From Bacteroidota bacterium (GTDB lineage Bacteria; Bacteroidota; Bacteroidia; Bacteroidales; UBA10428), in NCBI GenBank assembly GCA_023442525.1, contig JAEZZA010000017.1:124001-188000 (forward strand): DNA of 64,000 bases, given 5' to 3'. Under the pieces are notes generated by a model that saw nothing but the letters and a program-made list of their open reading frames with translations, was not told where the DNA came from and made no database searches. This document shows, piece after piece, positions 42,385 through 52,164 of the stretch. The position numbers and the translations under genes are program-made. Position 1 is the first letter of the stretch, and every line of letters starts with the position of its first letter.

Positions 42385-45300
42385 TTATTTGTAATTGAGA
42401 TTAGATGCCAGTAATACTTCAACCTGCTCCTGTGTCAATCCTTTGCGGTCCGCATAATCAACCACCTGGTCGTGCGAAATATTTCCGACAAAGAAGTAAC
42501 GCGACTGCGGATGGGCAAATATGAGCCCGCTTACCGAGGCTGCCGGCATCATCATATAATTTTCACTCAGACTGATACCTGCTTTGCCCTCCGGATCGAG
42601 CCAGTTAAATAAAGTTTGTTTTTCTGAATGATCGGGGCATGCAGGGTATCCATGCGCAGGTCGTATTCCTTTATATTTTTCAAGCAACAGCTCATCCAGA
42701 GTCAGGTTCTCATCAGGTATATATCCCCAGATCTCTTTACGTACCTTTAAATGCAATACCTCTGTAAATGCTTCGGCAAGTCGGTCGGCTAAGGCTTTTA
42801 CCATAATACTCTGGTAATCGTCGTTCTGATTCCTGAATTCTTCAAGCAGCCTTTCAATACCAATACCTGCAGTTACAGCAAATCCGCCCAGGTAATCAAT
42901 CTTTCCCGATTCAACCGGAGCAATGAAATCGGAAAGACAGAGATTCAGACCTCCGTCGGATTTAAGCTCCTGGTTGCGCAAGTTACAGAAGCGTGCAATA
43001 ACCCTGCTTCGGTTCTTGTCGCTGTAAACTTCAATATCATCGCCGACCGAATTTGCCGGGTAAATGGCCAGCACTCCATTGGCTCGTAATGCTTTTTCAC
43101 GCGCAATCCGGTCGAGCATTTTATTGGCTTCGGCAAACAATTTTGCCGCTTCTTCTCCCTGCTTCGGGTCCTTTAGGATATCAGGATACTTACCCCTTAA
43201 TTGCCAGATAACAAAATAAAATACCCAGCTTATATATTCCCGGATCTCTTCAACAGGATAATCGAAGAAGAATTTATGACCAGTGAAATTGGGTTCCGGT
43301 ATAATTTCCTTTTCCCAATCGATTTTCAAACGGTTATTCCTGGCCTGTTCCAGCGATAAATAGGAAACTTTTTCCCTGGCTGTCAGATAACTCTCGCGTA
43401 ATGCCGAGTATTCATCCTTTGTATTTCTGACGAATTCATCACGGGCTGTTTCCGACAACAGGTTGCTCATAACGCTTACACTTCGCGATGCATCCTTTAC
43501 ATGAATAACCGGAGAACTGTAGTACGGCTCAATTTTTACAGCCGTATGAATTTTTGAAGTTGTGGCTCCTCCAATCAGCAGCGGTTTTTTCAGTCCGTTT
43601 TTCTCCATCTGGCGTGCAATGTCGCTCATGATCTCCAGCGAGGGTGTTATTAATCCGCTCACACCAACAATATTAACATCATCGGCAAGGGCTGCTTCCA
43701 CGATTTTTTCGGTAGGCACCATTACTCCCAGGTCTACAACTTCATAATTGTTGCAGGCAAGAACTACTCCTACAATGTTTTTACCAATATCATGAACATC
43801 GCCTTTTACTGTGGCAAGGACTATCTTTCCGGCTGTATGACTTGTCGATACGGCATCCGGATCTTTTTCCTGTTCTATGAAAGGCTGAAGAACGGCAACG
43901 GCTTTCTTCATCACCCGGGCGCTCTTAACCACCTGGGGAAGGAACATCTTGCCTTCGCCGAACAGATCTCCTACTATCGACATTCCATTCATCAATGGTC
44001 CTTCAATGATCTGTAGACTTTTAGGATAATAGGACCGGGCTTCCAGCACGTCCTGCTCTATGTAATCGATAATGCCCTTTACCAGTGCATGGTTTATTCT
44101 TTCTTCCACAGATCCCCTGCGCCACTCATCATTTTTCTCTTCCTTTTTATCCTGCTTCTTAAGTGTTTCTGAAAAAGCAAGCAAACGTTCGGTGGCATCG
44201 GATCGGCGGTTAAGCACAACATCTTCCACCAGTTCCAGCAGGTCCTTTGGCAAATCATCGTAAACAGCAAGCATACCCGGATTTACAATACCCATATCCA
44301 TGCCTGCTTTAATGGCGTGGTAAAGGAATACAGAGTGTATGGCCTCGCGTATCAGGTTATTACCCCTGAAGGCGAATGAAAGATTACTGATACCACCGCT
44401 TACCCGGGCATAGGGAAGATTGGCCTTAATCCATTCCGTTGTCTTGATGAAATCAACAGCGTAATTATTATGTTCCTCAATTCCCGTGGCAATAGCCAGA
44501 ACATTTGGATCGAATATGATATTTTCCGGTGGGAATTTTACCTGGTTAACCAATATGTCATAGGCGCGCCGGCAGACCTCAGTCCGCCGGTTAAAAGAAT
44601 CTGCCTGTCCCTTTTCGTCAAAGGCCATTACTACTACGGCAGCACCATATTGTTTAACTTTTTCGGCCTGCTCAATAAAGACTTTTTCGCCTTCTTTCAG
44701 GCTGATTGAATTAACAACCGCCTTCCCCTGAACGCATTTTAACCCGGCCTCGATTACCTGCCATTTGGATGAATCAATCATTACCGGAAGTCTGGCAATA
44801 TCGGGTTCCGACATGAGTAAATGAAGGAAACGGACCATGCACTTTTCTGCGTCAAGCATGGCATCGTCCATGCAAATATCAATTACCTGGGCGCCGCCTT
44901 CAACCTGCTGCCTCGCAACGGAAAGAGCTTCCTCGTATTTTTCCTCGCGTATGAGATTGGCAAATTTTATGGATCCCGACACATTGGTACGTTCCCCGAT
45001 ATTCACAAAATTACTCTCACGTGTGATCATGAGCGGTTCAAGGCCACTGAGTGAGGTAATCCGCTTATTTTCCGGAACAATACGGGGTTTATATCGGGCT
45101 GCCAGTTCGGCAAATGCTTTAATATGATCGGGTGTGGTACCGCAACATCCTCCGACTATGTTTACAAAACCCCCTTCGAGATACTGCTTCAATTGTTCCG
45201 TCATTTTTTCCGGAGTATCGTCGTAACCGCCAAACTGGTTTGGTAATCCTGCATTGGGGTGAGCGCTTACAAAAAACGGAGCATACTTTGATAGTTCTTC

Positions 45301-46068
45301 CACATGAGGCATCATCTCCTTGGCTCCCAATGCGCAATTAACACCTATAGAAAGCGGTGCTGCATGCGACATCGAAATTAGAAATGCCCGAATGGTTTGT
45401 CCCGATAACGTTCTGCCACTGGCATCGGTTATAGTCCCTGAAATCATCACAGGTAACCGCTTTCCAATTTCTTTAAAAACCTGTTCGCTTGCAAATATGG
45501 CCGCCTTTGCGTTGAGTGTATCAAAAATGGTCTCAATCAACAGAATGTCGACGCCACCGTCAATTAATCCTTTTATCTGTTCGGCATAAGTATCCACCAG
45601 GTTATCAAAAGTTACGGCCCGGTATCCCGGATCGTTGACATCGGGTGATAGTGATGCGGTTTTATTTGTAGGTCCTATTGAACCTGCAACAAAACGGGGC
45701 TTATCCGGATTCAGACGGGTGTATTCATCAGCAGCGGACACAGCTATCAGGGCTGAAGTCTTGTTCATTTCATAAACAAGATCTTCCATTTTGTAATCGG
45801 CCTGTGATATCGAAGTTGCGCTGAACGTATTGGTTTCAATAATATCGGCACCAGCATCGAGATATCGAATATGAATTTCTTTAATCAGTTCGGGTTTTGT
45901 AATCGAAAGCAGGTCAATGTTTCCTTTGAGTTCATGGGGAAAGTTCATGAAACGACTACCCCTGTAATCCTGATCGATCAGTTCATACGATTGAATAAGC
46001 ACTCCCATTGCACCATCAAGGATCATTATCCTTTGCTGCAATAATTCATGAATTGAAGGTTTTTCCAT
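42385..46068 (-). CDS. metH: Cobalamin-dependent methionine synthase
   Basis: Methylates homocysteine through methylcobalamin. I start it at 46068 (MEKPSIHELLQQRIMILDGAMG); the seven residues upstream are not part of the family. The 1227 residues hold all four modules: homocysteine-binding barrel with zinc Cys in NCALGAKEMMP and GGCCGTTPDHI (to about 330), folate-binding barrel (about 345-620), B12 module with the His ligand in VKGDVHDIGKNIVG near 745-758 and its helical cap, and the reactivation domain with S-adenosylmethionine (about 890-1220). It needs cobalamin import or synthesis, not seen here. Cotranscribed with metF. Confidence 0.97.
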   Translation of the reverse strand: MEKPSIHELLQQRIMILDGAMGVLIQSYELIDQDYRGSRFMNFPHELKGNIDLLSITKPELIKEIHIRYLDAGADIIETNTFSATSISQADYKMEDLVYEMNKTSALIAVSAADEYTRLNPDKPRFVAGSIGPTNKTASLSPDVNDPGYRAVTFDNLVDTYAEQIKGLIDGGVDILLIETIFDTLNAKAAIFASEQVFKEIGKRLPVMISGTITDASGRTLSGQTIRAFLISMSHAAPLSIGVNCALGAKEMMPHVEELSKYAPFFVSAHPNAGLPNQFGGYDDTPEKMTEQLKQYLEGGFVNIVGGCCGTTPDHIKAFAELAARYKPRIVPENKRITSLSGLEPLMITRESNFVNIGERTNVSGSIKFANLIREEKYEEALSVARQQVEGGAQVIDICMDDAMLDAEKCMVRFLHLLMSEPDIARLPVMIDSSKWQVIEAGLKCVQGKAVVNSISLKEGEKVFIEQAEKVKQYGAAVVVMAFDEKGQADSFNRRTEVCRRAYDILVNQVKFPPENIIFDPNVLAIATGIEEHNNYAVDFIKTTEWIKANLPYARVSGGISNLSFAFRGNNLIREAIHSVFLYHAIKAGMDMGIVNPGMLAVYDDLPKDLLELVEDVVLNRRSDATERLLAFSETLKKQDKKEEKNDEWRRGSVEERINHALVKGIIDYIEQDVLEARSYYPKSLQIIEGPLMNGMSIVGDLFGEGKMFLPQVVKSARVMKKAVAVLQPFIEQEKDPDAVSTSHTAGKIVLATVKGDVHDIGKNIVGVVLACNNYEVVDLGVMVPTEKIVEAALADDVNIVGVSGLITPSLEIMSDIARQMEKNGLKKPLLIGGATTSKIHTAVKIEPYYSSPVIHVKDASRSVSVMSNLLSETARDEFVRNTKDEYSALRESYLTAREKVSYLSLEQARNNRLKIDWEKEIIPEPNFTGHKFFFDYPVEEIREYISWVFYFVIWQLRGKYPDILKDPKQGEEAAKLFAEANKMLDRIAREKALRANGVLAIYPANSVGDDIEVYSDKNRSRVIARFCNLRNQELKSDGGLNLCLSDFIAPVESGKIDYLGGFAVTAGIGIERLLEEFRNQNDDYQSIMVKALADRLAEAFTEVLHLKVRKEIWGYIPDENLTLDELLLEKYKGIRPAHGYPACPDHSEKQTLFNWLDPEGKAGISLSENYMMMPAASVSGLIFAHPQSRYFFVGNISHDQVVDYADRKGLTQEQVEVLLASNLNYK

Positions 46069-46097
46069 ACAAGTTATTAACGGACACAAACGGTGTT

Positions 46098-46114
46098 TCA
46101 GGGTTTTACCCTGA
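46098..46114 (-). other. Hairpin in the metH leader
   Basis: A perfect 6-base stem TCAGGG/CCCTGA with a 5-base loop, 30 bases before the metH start, in the 96-base gap behind the acyl-CoA synthetase gene. No T run follows. It does not match a riboswitch consensus I know. Confidence 0.55.
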
Positions 46115-46164
46115 GGTTAAACAAAATTGAAGCAAAGTTACTTTAAAAAGTTTCCGTTTGATAA

Positions 46165-48072
46165 TCAACTGATCATTCGTTTGACTGAAGTAAGATTATG
46201 TTCGGCAAAAATGTTTTTTCCCTGTGGTGTATACATCCTGTCAATTACATCCTTAAAGTGCTCATGAATCTTTGGCCGTACAGTTTTGAGCATACTGTTA
46301 AGCATGTGGTTGTCTTCGGTAAAGCCTTCTTCGATTATTGTAAATGTTGATGGCAGCCACCTCGAAGGGAACATATTTTCATGCTTCCCGCCGGGCATAT
46401 ACATGTCGATTTGCGATTTCACGAGCTTTATTACTTCTGTGACTGCATTTTCTCCAGATGCAGATATACCTCTCTCATTCATCCAGCTTTTAATGGCGGG
46501 AAAATTCGGAAATATAAGGGCCGAAGTGTATGGATTCTGATTGTTATATAATAGTACCTGTTCAATGTATTTTGAATGAAAAACCAATGATTCTTCAATG
46601 TTTTCGGGACTGTATTTTTCGCCGTCATCTGCAATCAGAAGACTCTTAAACCGGCCCAAAACATACAAAAATCCATCCTTATCCATATAACCTCTGTCGC
46701 CTGTATATAACCATCCGTCTTTGATGGTTTCTGCAGTGGCTTCGGGATTTTTCCAATATCCCATCATCACATTTTCTCCCCTGATAACAATTTCTCCCTG
46801 CTGACCCGTTGGCAATTCATTGCCATCGTCATCACAAATTTTCAGGTCGAGATATTTAACCAGGCTACCCGAAGAACCAAGCTTGTGCTTATCCGGATTA
46901 TTGGAAGAAATTACCGGAGATGCTTCGGTAAGGCCGTATCCCTGGTACATAGGCATTCCCAGTGCATAGAAGAACTTTTGAATGTCCATATCCAGTATGG
47001 CGCCTCCGCCAATAAAATATTCCAGCTTGCCGCCAAACGCTTCTCTCACTTTACTGAAAAGTATCTTATCAAAAAGCAATGTCAGTGGTTTTAATAAAAA
47101 CCTGACGCCTTTTCCTTTATTCCATCCGTTGCCATTATAGATGTAGGCAACCTTTAGCCCGAAATTAAATAAACCAGCGGCTACCTTTCCCTTATCGCGG
47201 ATACCCTTTTCAATGTTCTTCCTGAAATTCTTTGCTACGGCAGGAACACTCATAAGGAAATAGGGCTGGATCTCTTTAATGTTTATGGGAATATTCCGAA
47301 GGGTTTCATTGGCTGTTTCGCCTGTTTGAAGGGCGGCAGCACTTGCACCGCACGACATCAGGGCATAAATCCCGCAGGTATGAGCAAATGCATGGTCCCA
47401 TGGCAGGTATAACAGGGTTGTCCAGAACCTGGGAATGTTAAAGAGAGTCAATGACTGTTCGACATTGGCAGTGTAGTTTCTGTGGCTCAGAATAATTCCT
47501 TTCGGATCGGCAGTGGTGCCCGATGTATAACATATATTGGCAGGATCATGCCCGGCAATGGAATGCCAGCGTTCCGAAAACAGATCGTGACTGGTATTCA
47601 GGAATGTTTTACCGAAATTGATGACTTCGCTGAATGGAATTTCCATTTCATCGTACGACGGTTGGGCATCGAGAAGAATGATTTTCTCAAGATCGGGAAG
47701 TTCATTTTTTAATGACAGGATTTTTTTTGCCTGGCCTTTGGATACAATAATAAACCTTCCGCCGGAATGAACCAGCCTGTATTTGATCTCGGAAGGCTCT
47801 GCCAGTTTCTGCGAAAGAGGAACATTTACACCACCGGCATATAAAATACCCAGCTCACTTATAACCCAATCGTTGCGTCCTTCGGAAAGCAACGCAACCC
47901 GGTCGCCCTTTTGTATACCCATCTGCATGAGTCCGGCACCGAACAAATATACTTTTTCCCGAATTTCCTTAAAGGTGGAACCAATGTACTTATTGTTTTT
48001 CTTTTCGAGAAGAAATACATTGTCGCTGTACTTATCCACGCAGTCTTCAAAAAGACTAACAAGTGTCCTCAT
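46165..48072 (-). CDS. Long-chain acyl-CoA synthetase (AMP-binding)
   Basis: Activates a fatty acid to its acyl-CoA through an acyl adenylate. The 635 residues show the AMP loop YTSGTTADPKGIILSHRNY (about 175-193), the YQGYGLTEASPVISSN motif (about 375-390), the Asp in WLYTGDRGYMDKDG (near 455) and the C-terminal FKSLLIADDGEKYSPENIE with the catalytic-region Lys. The type is the long bacterial FadD-like form (FAA1/FadD15). It is upstream of metH in the same direction; the 96-base gap leaves a shared transcript possible but unproven. Confidence 0.92.
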   Translation of the reverse strand: MRTLVSLFEDCVDKYSDNVFLLEKKNNKYIGSTFKEIREKVYLFGAGLMQMGIQKGDRVALLSEGRNDWVISELGILYAGGVNVPLSQKLAEPSEIKYRLVHSGGRFIIVSKGQAKKILSLKNELPDLEKIILLDAQPSYDEMEIPFSEVINFGKTFLNTSHDLFSERWHSIAGHDPANICYTSGTTADPKGIILSHRNYTANVEQSLTLFNIPRFWTTLLYLPWDHAFAHTCGIYALMSCGASAAALQTGETANETLRNIPINIKEIQPYFLMSVPAVAKNFRKNIEKGIRDKGKVAAGLFNFGLKVAYIYNGNGWNKGKGVRFLLKPLTLLFDKILFSKVREAFGGKLEYFIGGGAILDMDIQKFFYALGMPMYQGYGLTEASPVISSNNPDKHKLGSSGSLVKYLDLKICDDDGNELPTGQQGEIVIRGENVMMGYWKNPEATAETIKDGWLYTGDRGYMDKDGFLYVLGRFKSLLIADDGEKYSPENIEESLVFHSKYIEQVLLYNNQNPYTSALIFPNFPAIKSWMNERGISASGENAVTEVIKLVKSQIDMYMPGGKHENMFPSRWLPSTFTIIEEGFTEDNHMLNSMLKTVRPKIHEHFKDVIDRMYTPQGKNIFAEHNLTSVKRMIS

Positions 48073-48126
48073 TTGGCAGGTATTTGATTTGTACCTGCAA
48101 TTTAGAAAAAACTTTCCTATTTAACT

Positions 48127-48522
48127 CTACCTCGTGGAGACCGGAGAAAGAAGACTCTCCAGTTTATAAAGCAATTGCTGGAAATTGGCAGGCTTGGTTA
48201 TATATTCATCGCACCCGGCCTCAAAGCATTTTTCGTATTCATTTCCATAGGCGTTTGCCGTATGCACTACAATCGGAAGTCCCGGTTTGAATGCCTTTAT
48301 CTGACGAATGGCTTCGAATCCGTCAACTATAGGAAGCTGCAAATCCATCATTACCAAATCGATATGATTACATTGCTTGCAAAAATCGATAGCCATCTGC
48401 CCGTTGATTGCCCATAATATATTAACCTTTGTTTTTCGGGTAAGTATCAGGTCAAGATATTTATAACTGATTTCATCATCCTCAGCTATCAGTATGGTTT
48501 TATTGCTCCAGTCCATTAACAT
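48127..48522 (-). CDS. Single-domain response regulator (CheY-like)
   Basis: A 131-residue receiver without an output domain: acidic E14-D15-D16, phosphoacceptor D60 in VMMDLQLP, Thr in VVHTANA and the Lys in DEYITKPANF. An in-frame ATG at 48516 is an equal start. Such lone receivers act in phosphorelays or bind partner proteins. No kinase is beside it; the nearest in the window is 17 kb or more away. Confidence 0.9.
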   Translation of the reverse strand: MLMDWSNKTILIAEDDEISYKYLDLILTRKTKVNILWAINGQMAIDFCKQCNHIDLVMMDLQLPIVDGFEAIRQIKAFKPGLPIVVHTANAYGNEYEKCFEAGCDEYITKPANFQQLLYKLESLLSPVSTR

Positions 48523-48706
48523 TTATTGATTTTGCTTCGGTATACGGTTTTTTCAGGAATATGTGCGTTTTACTTGATGAAGGCTCCGATAAATTCGTTA
48601 AAGGCAATTATTTTAAGGATAAGTGTCGAAATGGCTTCTTTAAATACATAACCAATATCATTGTCAGGTAAGCCGCCAATTGGTAATTTTTAGAAAAATT
48701 TATCTT

Positions 48707-49912
48707 ATGAAATCCAATTTTGATCCGGCAACCCGAATACAGGATGTATTGCAGTTTGATGAGTTCGGCGGTGTTAACCCCGGAATAACCGATTCATCCA
48801 CCTTTACATTTATGAATCCGGAAACTATGACTGAAACTTTTCTGGGTAACACCGAGGGTTGTTTTCTTTACTCCAGGCACTGGAATCCGAGTAATAAATA
48901 TCTGGCCGATGCGATTGCATCGATGGAGGATACGGAATCGGCATGGATTACCGCCTCGGGAATGGCTGCCATTACTTGTTCAATATTACAGTGCTGTAAA
49001 GCCGGTGATCATATTATTACCAGCGTAACCACCTATGGCGGAACCTATGCCTTTCTGAAAAACTACCTGCCGCGCTTCAATATCGAGGTAACATTTGTAA
49101 ATATTACCGATCCGGTTAGTGTGGAAAACGCTATCAAACCGAATACACGGTTGATTTATACCGAATCGGTTACAAATCCGTTGTTGCAGGTTTCCGACAT
49201 ACCCAAACTGGCAGCCATAGCCCATAAAAGGGGAATACTTCTGATGGTTGATAATACATTCTGTCCCATGATCATTTCGCCAGCCCGGCTTGGGGCTGAC
49301 ATTGTGGTTTACAGTATGACCAAATTCATCAACGGTAAAAACGATTGTGTGGCCGGGGCTATTTGCGGAGATGCAGAATTTATCAACTCACTTTCAGATG
49401 TTAACGAGGGCACTGCCATGCTGCTCGGACCGGTTCTCGATCCTATGCGTTCATCATCAATCTGGAAGAACCTTCATACCCTGCACGTGCGAATGAAACA
49501 GCATGGTGAAAATGCCATGTATGTTGCCCGTGAACTGAAAAAAGAAGGTCTTGGAGTCCGCTATCCGGGACTGCCCGATCATCCGCAGCATCAATTGATG
49601 AACAACCTGATGAACAAAGGATACGGATATGGAGGTATGTTGGCGCTCGAACTCGATTCAGTGTCGGTTGCCAACGACCTCATGCGTATGATGCAGCTTG
49701 AGAAGGTGGGCTACCTTGCGGTCAGCCTGGGTTATTTTAAAACCCTTTTCAGCTGTTCGGGAAAAAGTACTTCATCGGAAGTTCCGGAAACTGTACAAAG
49801 AGAAATGGGAATGTGTGAAGGATTGATCCGGTTTTCTATTGGACTCGACAACGACATCGAAAGATCTGTTGATACCATCAAAATATGCATGAAACGGCTC
49901 AGGATATTGTAG
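48707..49912 (+). CDS. PLP-dependent Cys/Met metabolism enzyme (gamma-lyase type)
   Basis: A 401-residue fold-type I enzyme. The ATG at 48707 is chosen because the nine residues upstream (48680) are not family-like. Cofactor features: TASGMAAITCSI (about 84-95), the Tyr stacking loop TTYGGTYAF, DNTFCPMI, and the Schiff-base Lys206 in YSMTKFINGKND. This family includes methionine gamma-lyase, cystathionine gamma-lyase/synthase and O-acetylhomoserine sulfhydrylase. The NGKND region and GNTEGCFLYSRHWNPSN differ from standard MetB, so a gamma-lyase or sulfhydrylase is as likely; substrate not resolved. Confidence 0.88.
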   Translation: MKSNFDPATRIQDVLQFDEFGGVNPGITDSSTFTFMNPETMTETFLGNTEGCFLYSRHWNPSNKYLADAIASMEDTESAWITASGMAAITCSILQCCKAGDHIITSVTTYGGTYAFLKNYLPRFNIEVTFVNITDPVSVENAIKPNTRLIYTESVTNPLLQVSDIPKLAAIAHKRGILLMVDNTFCPMIISPARLGADIVVYSMTKFINGKNDCVAGAICGDAEFINSLSDVNEGTAMLLGPVLDPMRSSSIWKNLHTLHVRMKQHGENAMYVARELKKEGLGVRYPGLPDHPQHQLMNNLMNKGYGYGGMLALELDSVSVANDLMRMMQLEKVGYLAVSLGYFKTLFSCSGKSTSSEVPETVQREMGMCEGLIRFSIGLDNDIERSVDTIKICMKRLRIL

Positions 49913-49978
49913 CCGGAACAAAACGACCAGCCAAATTGTTGTTTGGGTACTTAATATATTAACCAATTAAAAACAGAT

Positions 49979-50560
49979 ATGTCTTTCACATTAGATATTG
50001 GCAAAAAGGCTCCGGGTTTCAGGCTCCGGGCTACTGACGGAAATGTATACGCTCTTGATGATTTCGATAAATATAAATACCTGGTAGTTTTTTTTACCTG
50101 CAATCATTGTCCTTATGTGATCGGATCCGATGAAGTGACCCGGCAAACAGCTCATAAATATCAGTCGGCGGGCGTGGGTTTTGTAGCCATCAATTCAAAC
50201 AGTCCCAATACATACCGCGAAGACGATTATGAACACATGGTTGGAAGGATGGAGCAATATAAATTTCCATGGGTGTATCTGCACGACGAAACCCAGGATA
50301 TCGCACGAAACTATGGTGCATTGCGAACCCCTCATTTCTTTGTATTCAACGAAAACAGGGAACTGGTTTACACGGGCAGGGCCATCGACAACCCGAAATA
50401 TCCGTCTTTGGCAACGGTGAATGATCTCGACCGGGCGTTGGACGAGCTTACTCATGGCAGGGAGGTTACGGTTAAAATGACCAACCCTCTTGGATGTAAT
50501 GTGAAATGGGAAGGAAAAGACAAACACTGGATGCCCGAAGAGGCTGTCGACCTGGTTTAA
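49979..50560 (+). CDS. Thioredoxin-fold protein of the AhpC/TSA group
   Basis: A 193-residue soluble protein with the fold start GKKAPGFRLRATDG (about 7-20) and the redox motif FTCNHCPYV (about 39-47), with Cys at both ends of a CxxC. Family members in Bacteroidota are annotated as thioredoxin family proteins or peroxiredoxin-like. The C-terminal part (DRALDELTHGREVTVKMTNPLGCNVKWEGKD) carries a further Cys typical of this branch, which may act as resolving residue. Its stop overlaps the convergent next gene by four bases. Confidence 0.88.
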   Translation: MSFTLDIGKKAPGFRLRATDGNVYALDDFDKYKYLVVFFTCNHCPYVIGSDEVTRQTAHKYQSAGVGFVAINSNSPNTYREDDYEHMVGRMEQYKFPWVYLHDETQDIARNYGALRTPHFFVFNENRELVYTGRAIDNPKYPSLATVNDLDRALDELTHGREVTVKMTNPLGCNVKWEGKDKHWMPEEAVDLV

Positions 50561-51558
50561 TCAGCTTTCCTGAATCCCCTGAAATATTTCATGAACTGAA
50601 CACGCTCATAAGCAGCAGGGTTCTCTGTTTTCGACTGGCTCATCATTCCCCTGAAATCTTCAATGGATTTGAAATCTTTTGAGTTCATCCACTGTTCCAG
50701 TTCATCGAGCATGATCTGAATTTGTTCATAACCGTTTATATACACGGTTGATGCAACTTCAACAGCATTTGCTCCTGTAAGTAACATTTTAATCATTGAA
50801 TTGCCATCGTGAATACCTGTGGATGCGCCAAGGCTGCAGCCAAGCCTTCCCGAGAGAATGCCAACCCAGCGCAGGGTATTGTAAAAATCGGCAGGATTGC
50901 TTAATACGGCCCCGGCAGTGAATTCAAAGTTCTCGATATCGATGTCGGGATTGTAGAACCGGTTAAACAGTACGAGCCCGTGTATTCCGGAATTCGATAC
51001 TTTTTTCAGAAATGAGGCCAGGTTTGAAAAGTAGTAACTCAACTTTACAATTACCGGAATTTTCACCTGCCGGGTAACCTCACTTATGATCTGAAAATAC
51101 AGCTGCTCATTCTCCTCAGCGCTTCGCTTAAAGTCGCTCGGAAGTACAAATATATTGAGCTCGAGTGCATCGGCACCTGCCGATTCGATCTGCTTCGGGA
51201 AATACGTCCATTGCGACGATGTAATACAATTTATGCTGGCAATGACGGGTATGGAAACACCTTTTTTTGCCTTGCTAATCTGCTCGAGATAAGTACCTGT
51301 GGCCTCATTCGGCGAGTCGATATTGTCGTAATACTCCAGAGTTTCGGGGTATAAGAAGCCTTCTGAACTCATGCGCTGCATGCGGGCGTTCAGATCGCGC
51401 AGTATTTCCTCCTCGAAAAGCGATTTGAGGATTACAGCGGCTGCACCAGCCTTTTCAAGTCCTTCGATATTTACACTCGAATCGGATAGCCCGGAACTGC
51501 CAATTATAATTGGATTTTTCAGTTTGAGGCCGGCGAAAGTTGTTGACAGATCGGTCAT
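50557..51558 (-). CDS. Dihydroorotate dehydrogenase-like flavoprotein
   Basis: A 333-residue TIM barrel related to class 1 PyrD. It begins DLSTTFAGLKLKNPIIIGSSGLSDS, has the FMN-binding Lys in VIVKLSYY (about 175) and the FMN phosphate loop LTGANAVEVASTVYINGY near 265-282. The catalytic stretch reads ELNIFVLPSDF, where class 1A enzymes have Cys or Ser within a conserved NxSCPN; that segment is absent here. For this reason I do not call it PyrD; it is likely a paralogue with another substrate. It is divergent from the SPOR lipoprotein gene. Confidence 0.8.
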   Translation of the reverse strand: MTDLSTTFAGLKLKNPIIIGSSGLSDSSVNIEGLEKAGAAAVILKSLFEEEILRDLNARMQRMSSEGFLYPETLEYYDNIDSPNEATGTYLEQISKAKKGVSIPVIASINCITSSQWTYFPKQIESAGADALELNIFVLPSDFKRSAEENEQLYFQIISEVTRQVKIPVIVKLSYYFSNLASFLKKVSNSGIHGLVLFNRFYNPDIDIENFEFTAGAVLSNPADFYNTLRWVGILSGRLGCSLGASTGIHDGNSMIKMLLTGANAVEVASTVYINGYEQIQIMLDELEQWMNSKDFKSIEDFRGMMSQSKTENPAAYERVQFMKYFRGFRKAD

Positions 51559-51645
51559 TTTGTAACTATTTTAATAAATGTGAGTATATTATGGTAATTG
51601 TTAAAAACTTCAGTTAGTTGCCATTATAACAAACCGAATTTGTTC

Positions 51646-51653
51646 TATTTTTG
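51646..51653 (+). promoter_or_regulatory. Candidate -7 promoter box for the SPOR lipoprotein
   Basis: TATTTTTG fits TAnnTTTG and ends 52 bases before the start codon at 51706. No convincing -33 box. Confidence 0.3.
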
Positions 51654-51705
51654 TTTAGTGCATTTTAAGCTGGAGTGTCTCAGAACATTAAAAATTTGAC
51701 AAAAA

Positions 51706-52140
51706 ATGAAAAATCTGTTTTTCCTTCTTGGTGCTCTCGTACTGTTTTGCGGCGGCTGCAAATATTTTAAAAAACAGACTCCCCAGACGGTTGAAATCCT
51801 TACAGCAGATACATCTTCAGCTGAAAGTACGTACGATTCAACTGCATATTATACCGAGCCGGCTGTTGAACCAGTTAGCACACCTCAGCCCGTACAGACT
51901 ACTGGTGCTGTATCAGGCAGATATTACATGATAGTAGGATGTTTCAAGGTTGACGAAAATGCCGACCGGTATGCAGAAAAGATACGTGCGATGGGATATC
52001 CGGCTGAAATATTGCCCGCTCAAAACGATTTTGAGATGATTGCTGCCCGCTCATACAGCAGCTATCGCGAAAGTGTAAGTGAACTGGAAAAATTCCGCAC
52101 CGAAGTCACCCCCAACGCCTGGGTTTACAAGCAGAAATAG
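51706..52140 (+). CDS. SPOR-domain lipoprotein
   Basis: A 144-residue protein with a signal peptide and lipobox ending FCGGC at about residue 19, a Ser/Thr/Pro/Gln-rich linker (about 25-68) and a SPOR domain at about 70-142 (YYMIVGCFKVDENADRYAEKIRAMGYPAEILP). SPOR domains bind denuded peptidoglycan strands at the division septum. It is therefore probably an outer-membrane or periplasmic lipoprotein that contacts the cell wall. It converges on the phosphofructokinase gene with a 24-base gap. Confidence 0.9.
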   Translation: MKNLFFLLGALVLFCGGCKYFKKQTPQTVEILTADTSSAESTYDSTAYYTEPAVEPVSTPQPVQTTGAVSGRYYMIVGCFKVDENADRYAEKIRAMGYPAEILPAQNDFEMIAARSYSSYRESVSELEKFRTEVTPNAWVYKQK

Positions 52141-52164
52141 AACTGTTGTTGAAGAATTTGTCGG

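Noticed and set aside
46069..46164. SAM, SAH or cobalamin riboswitch before metH
   Set aside because: Too short for a cobalamin riboswitch, and I found no match to SAM or SAH motifs; only a simple hairpin is present.
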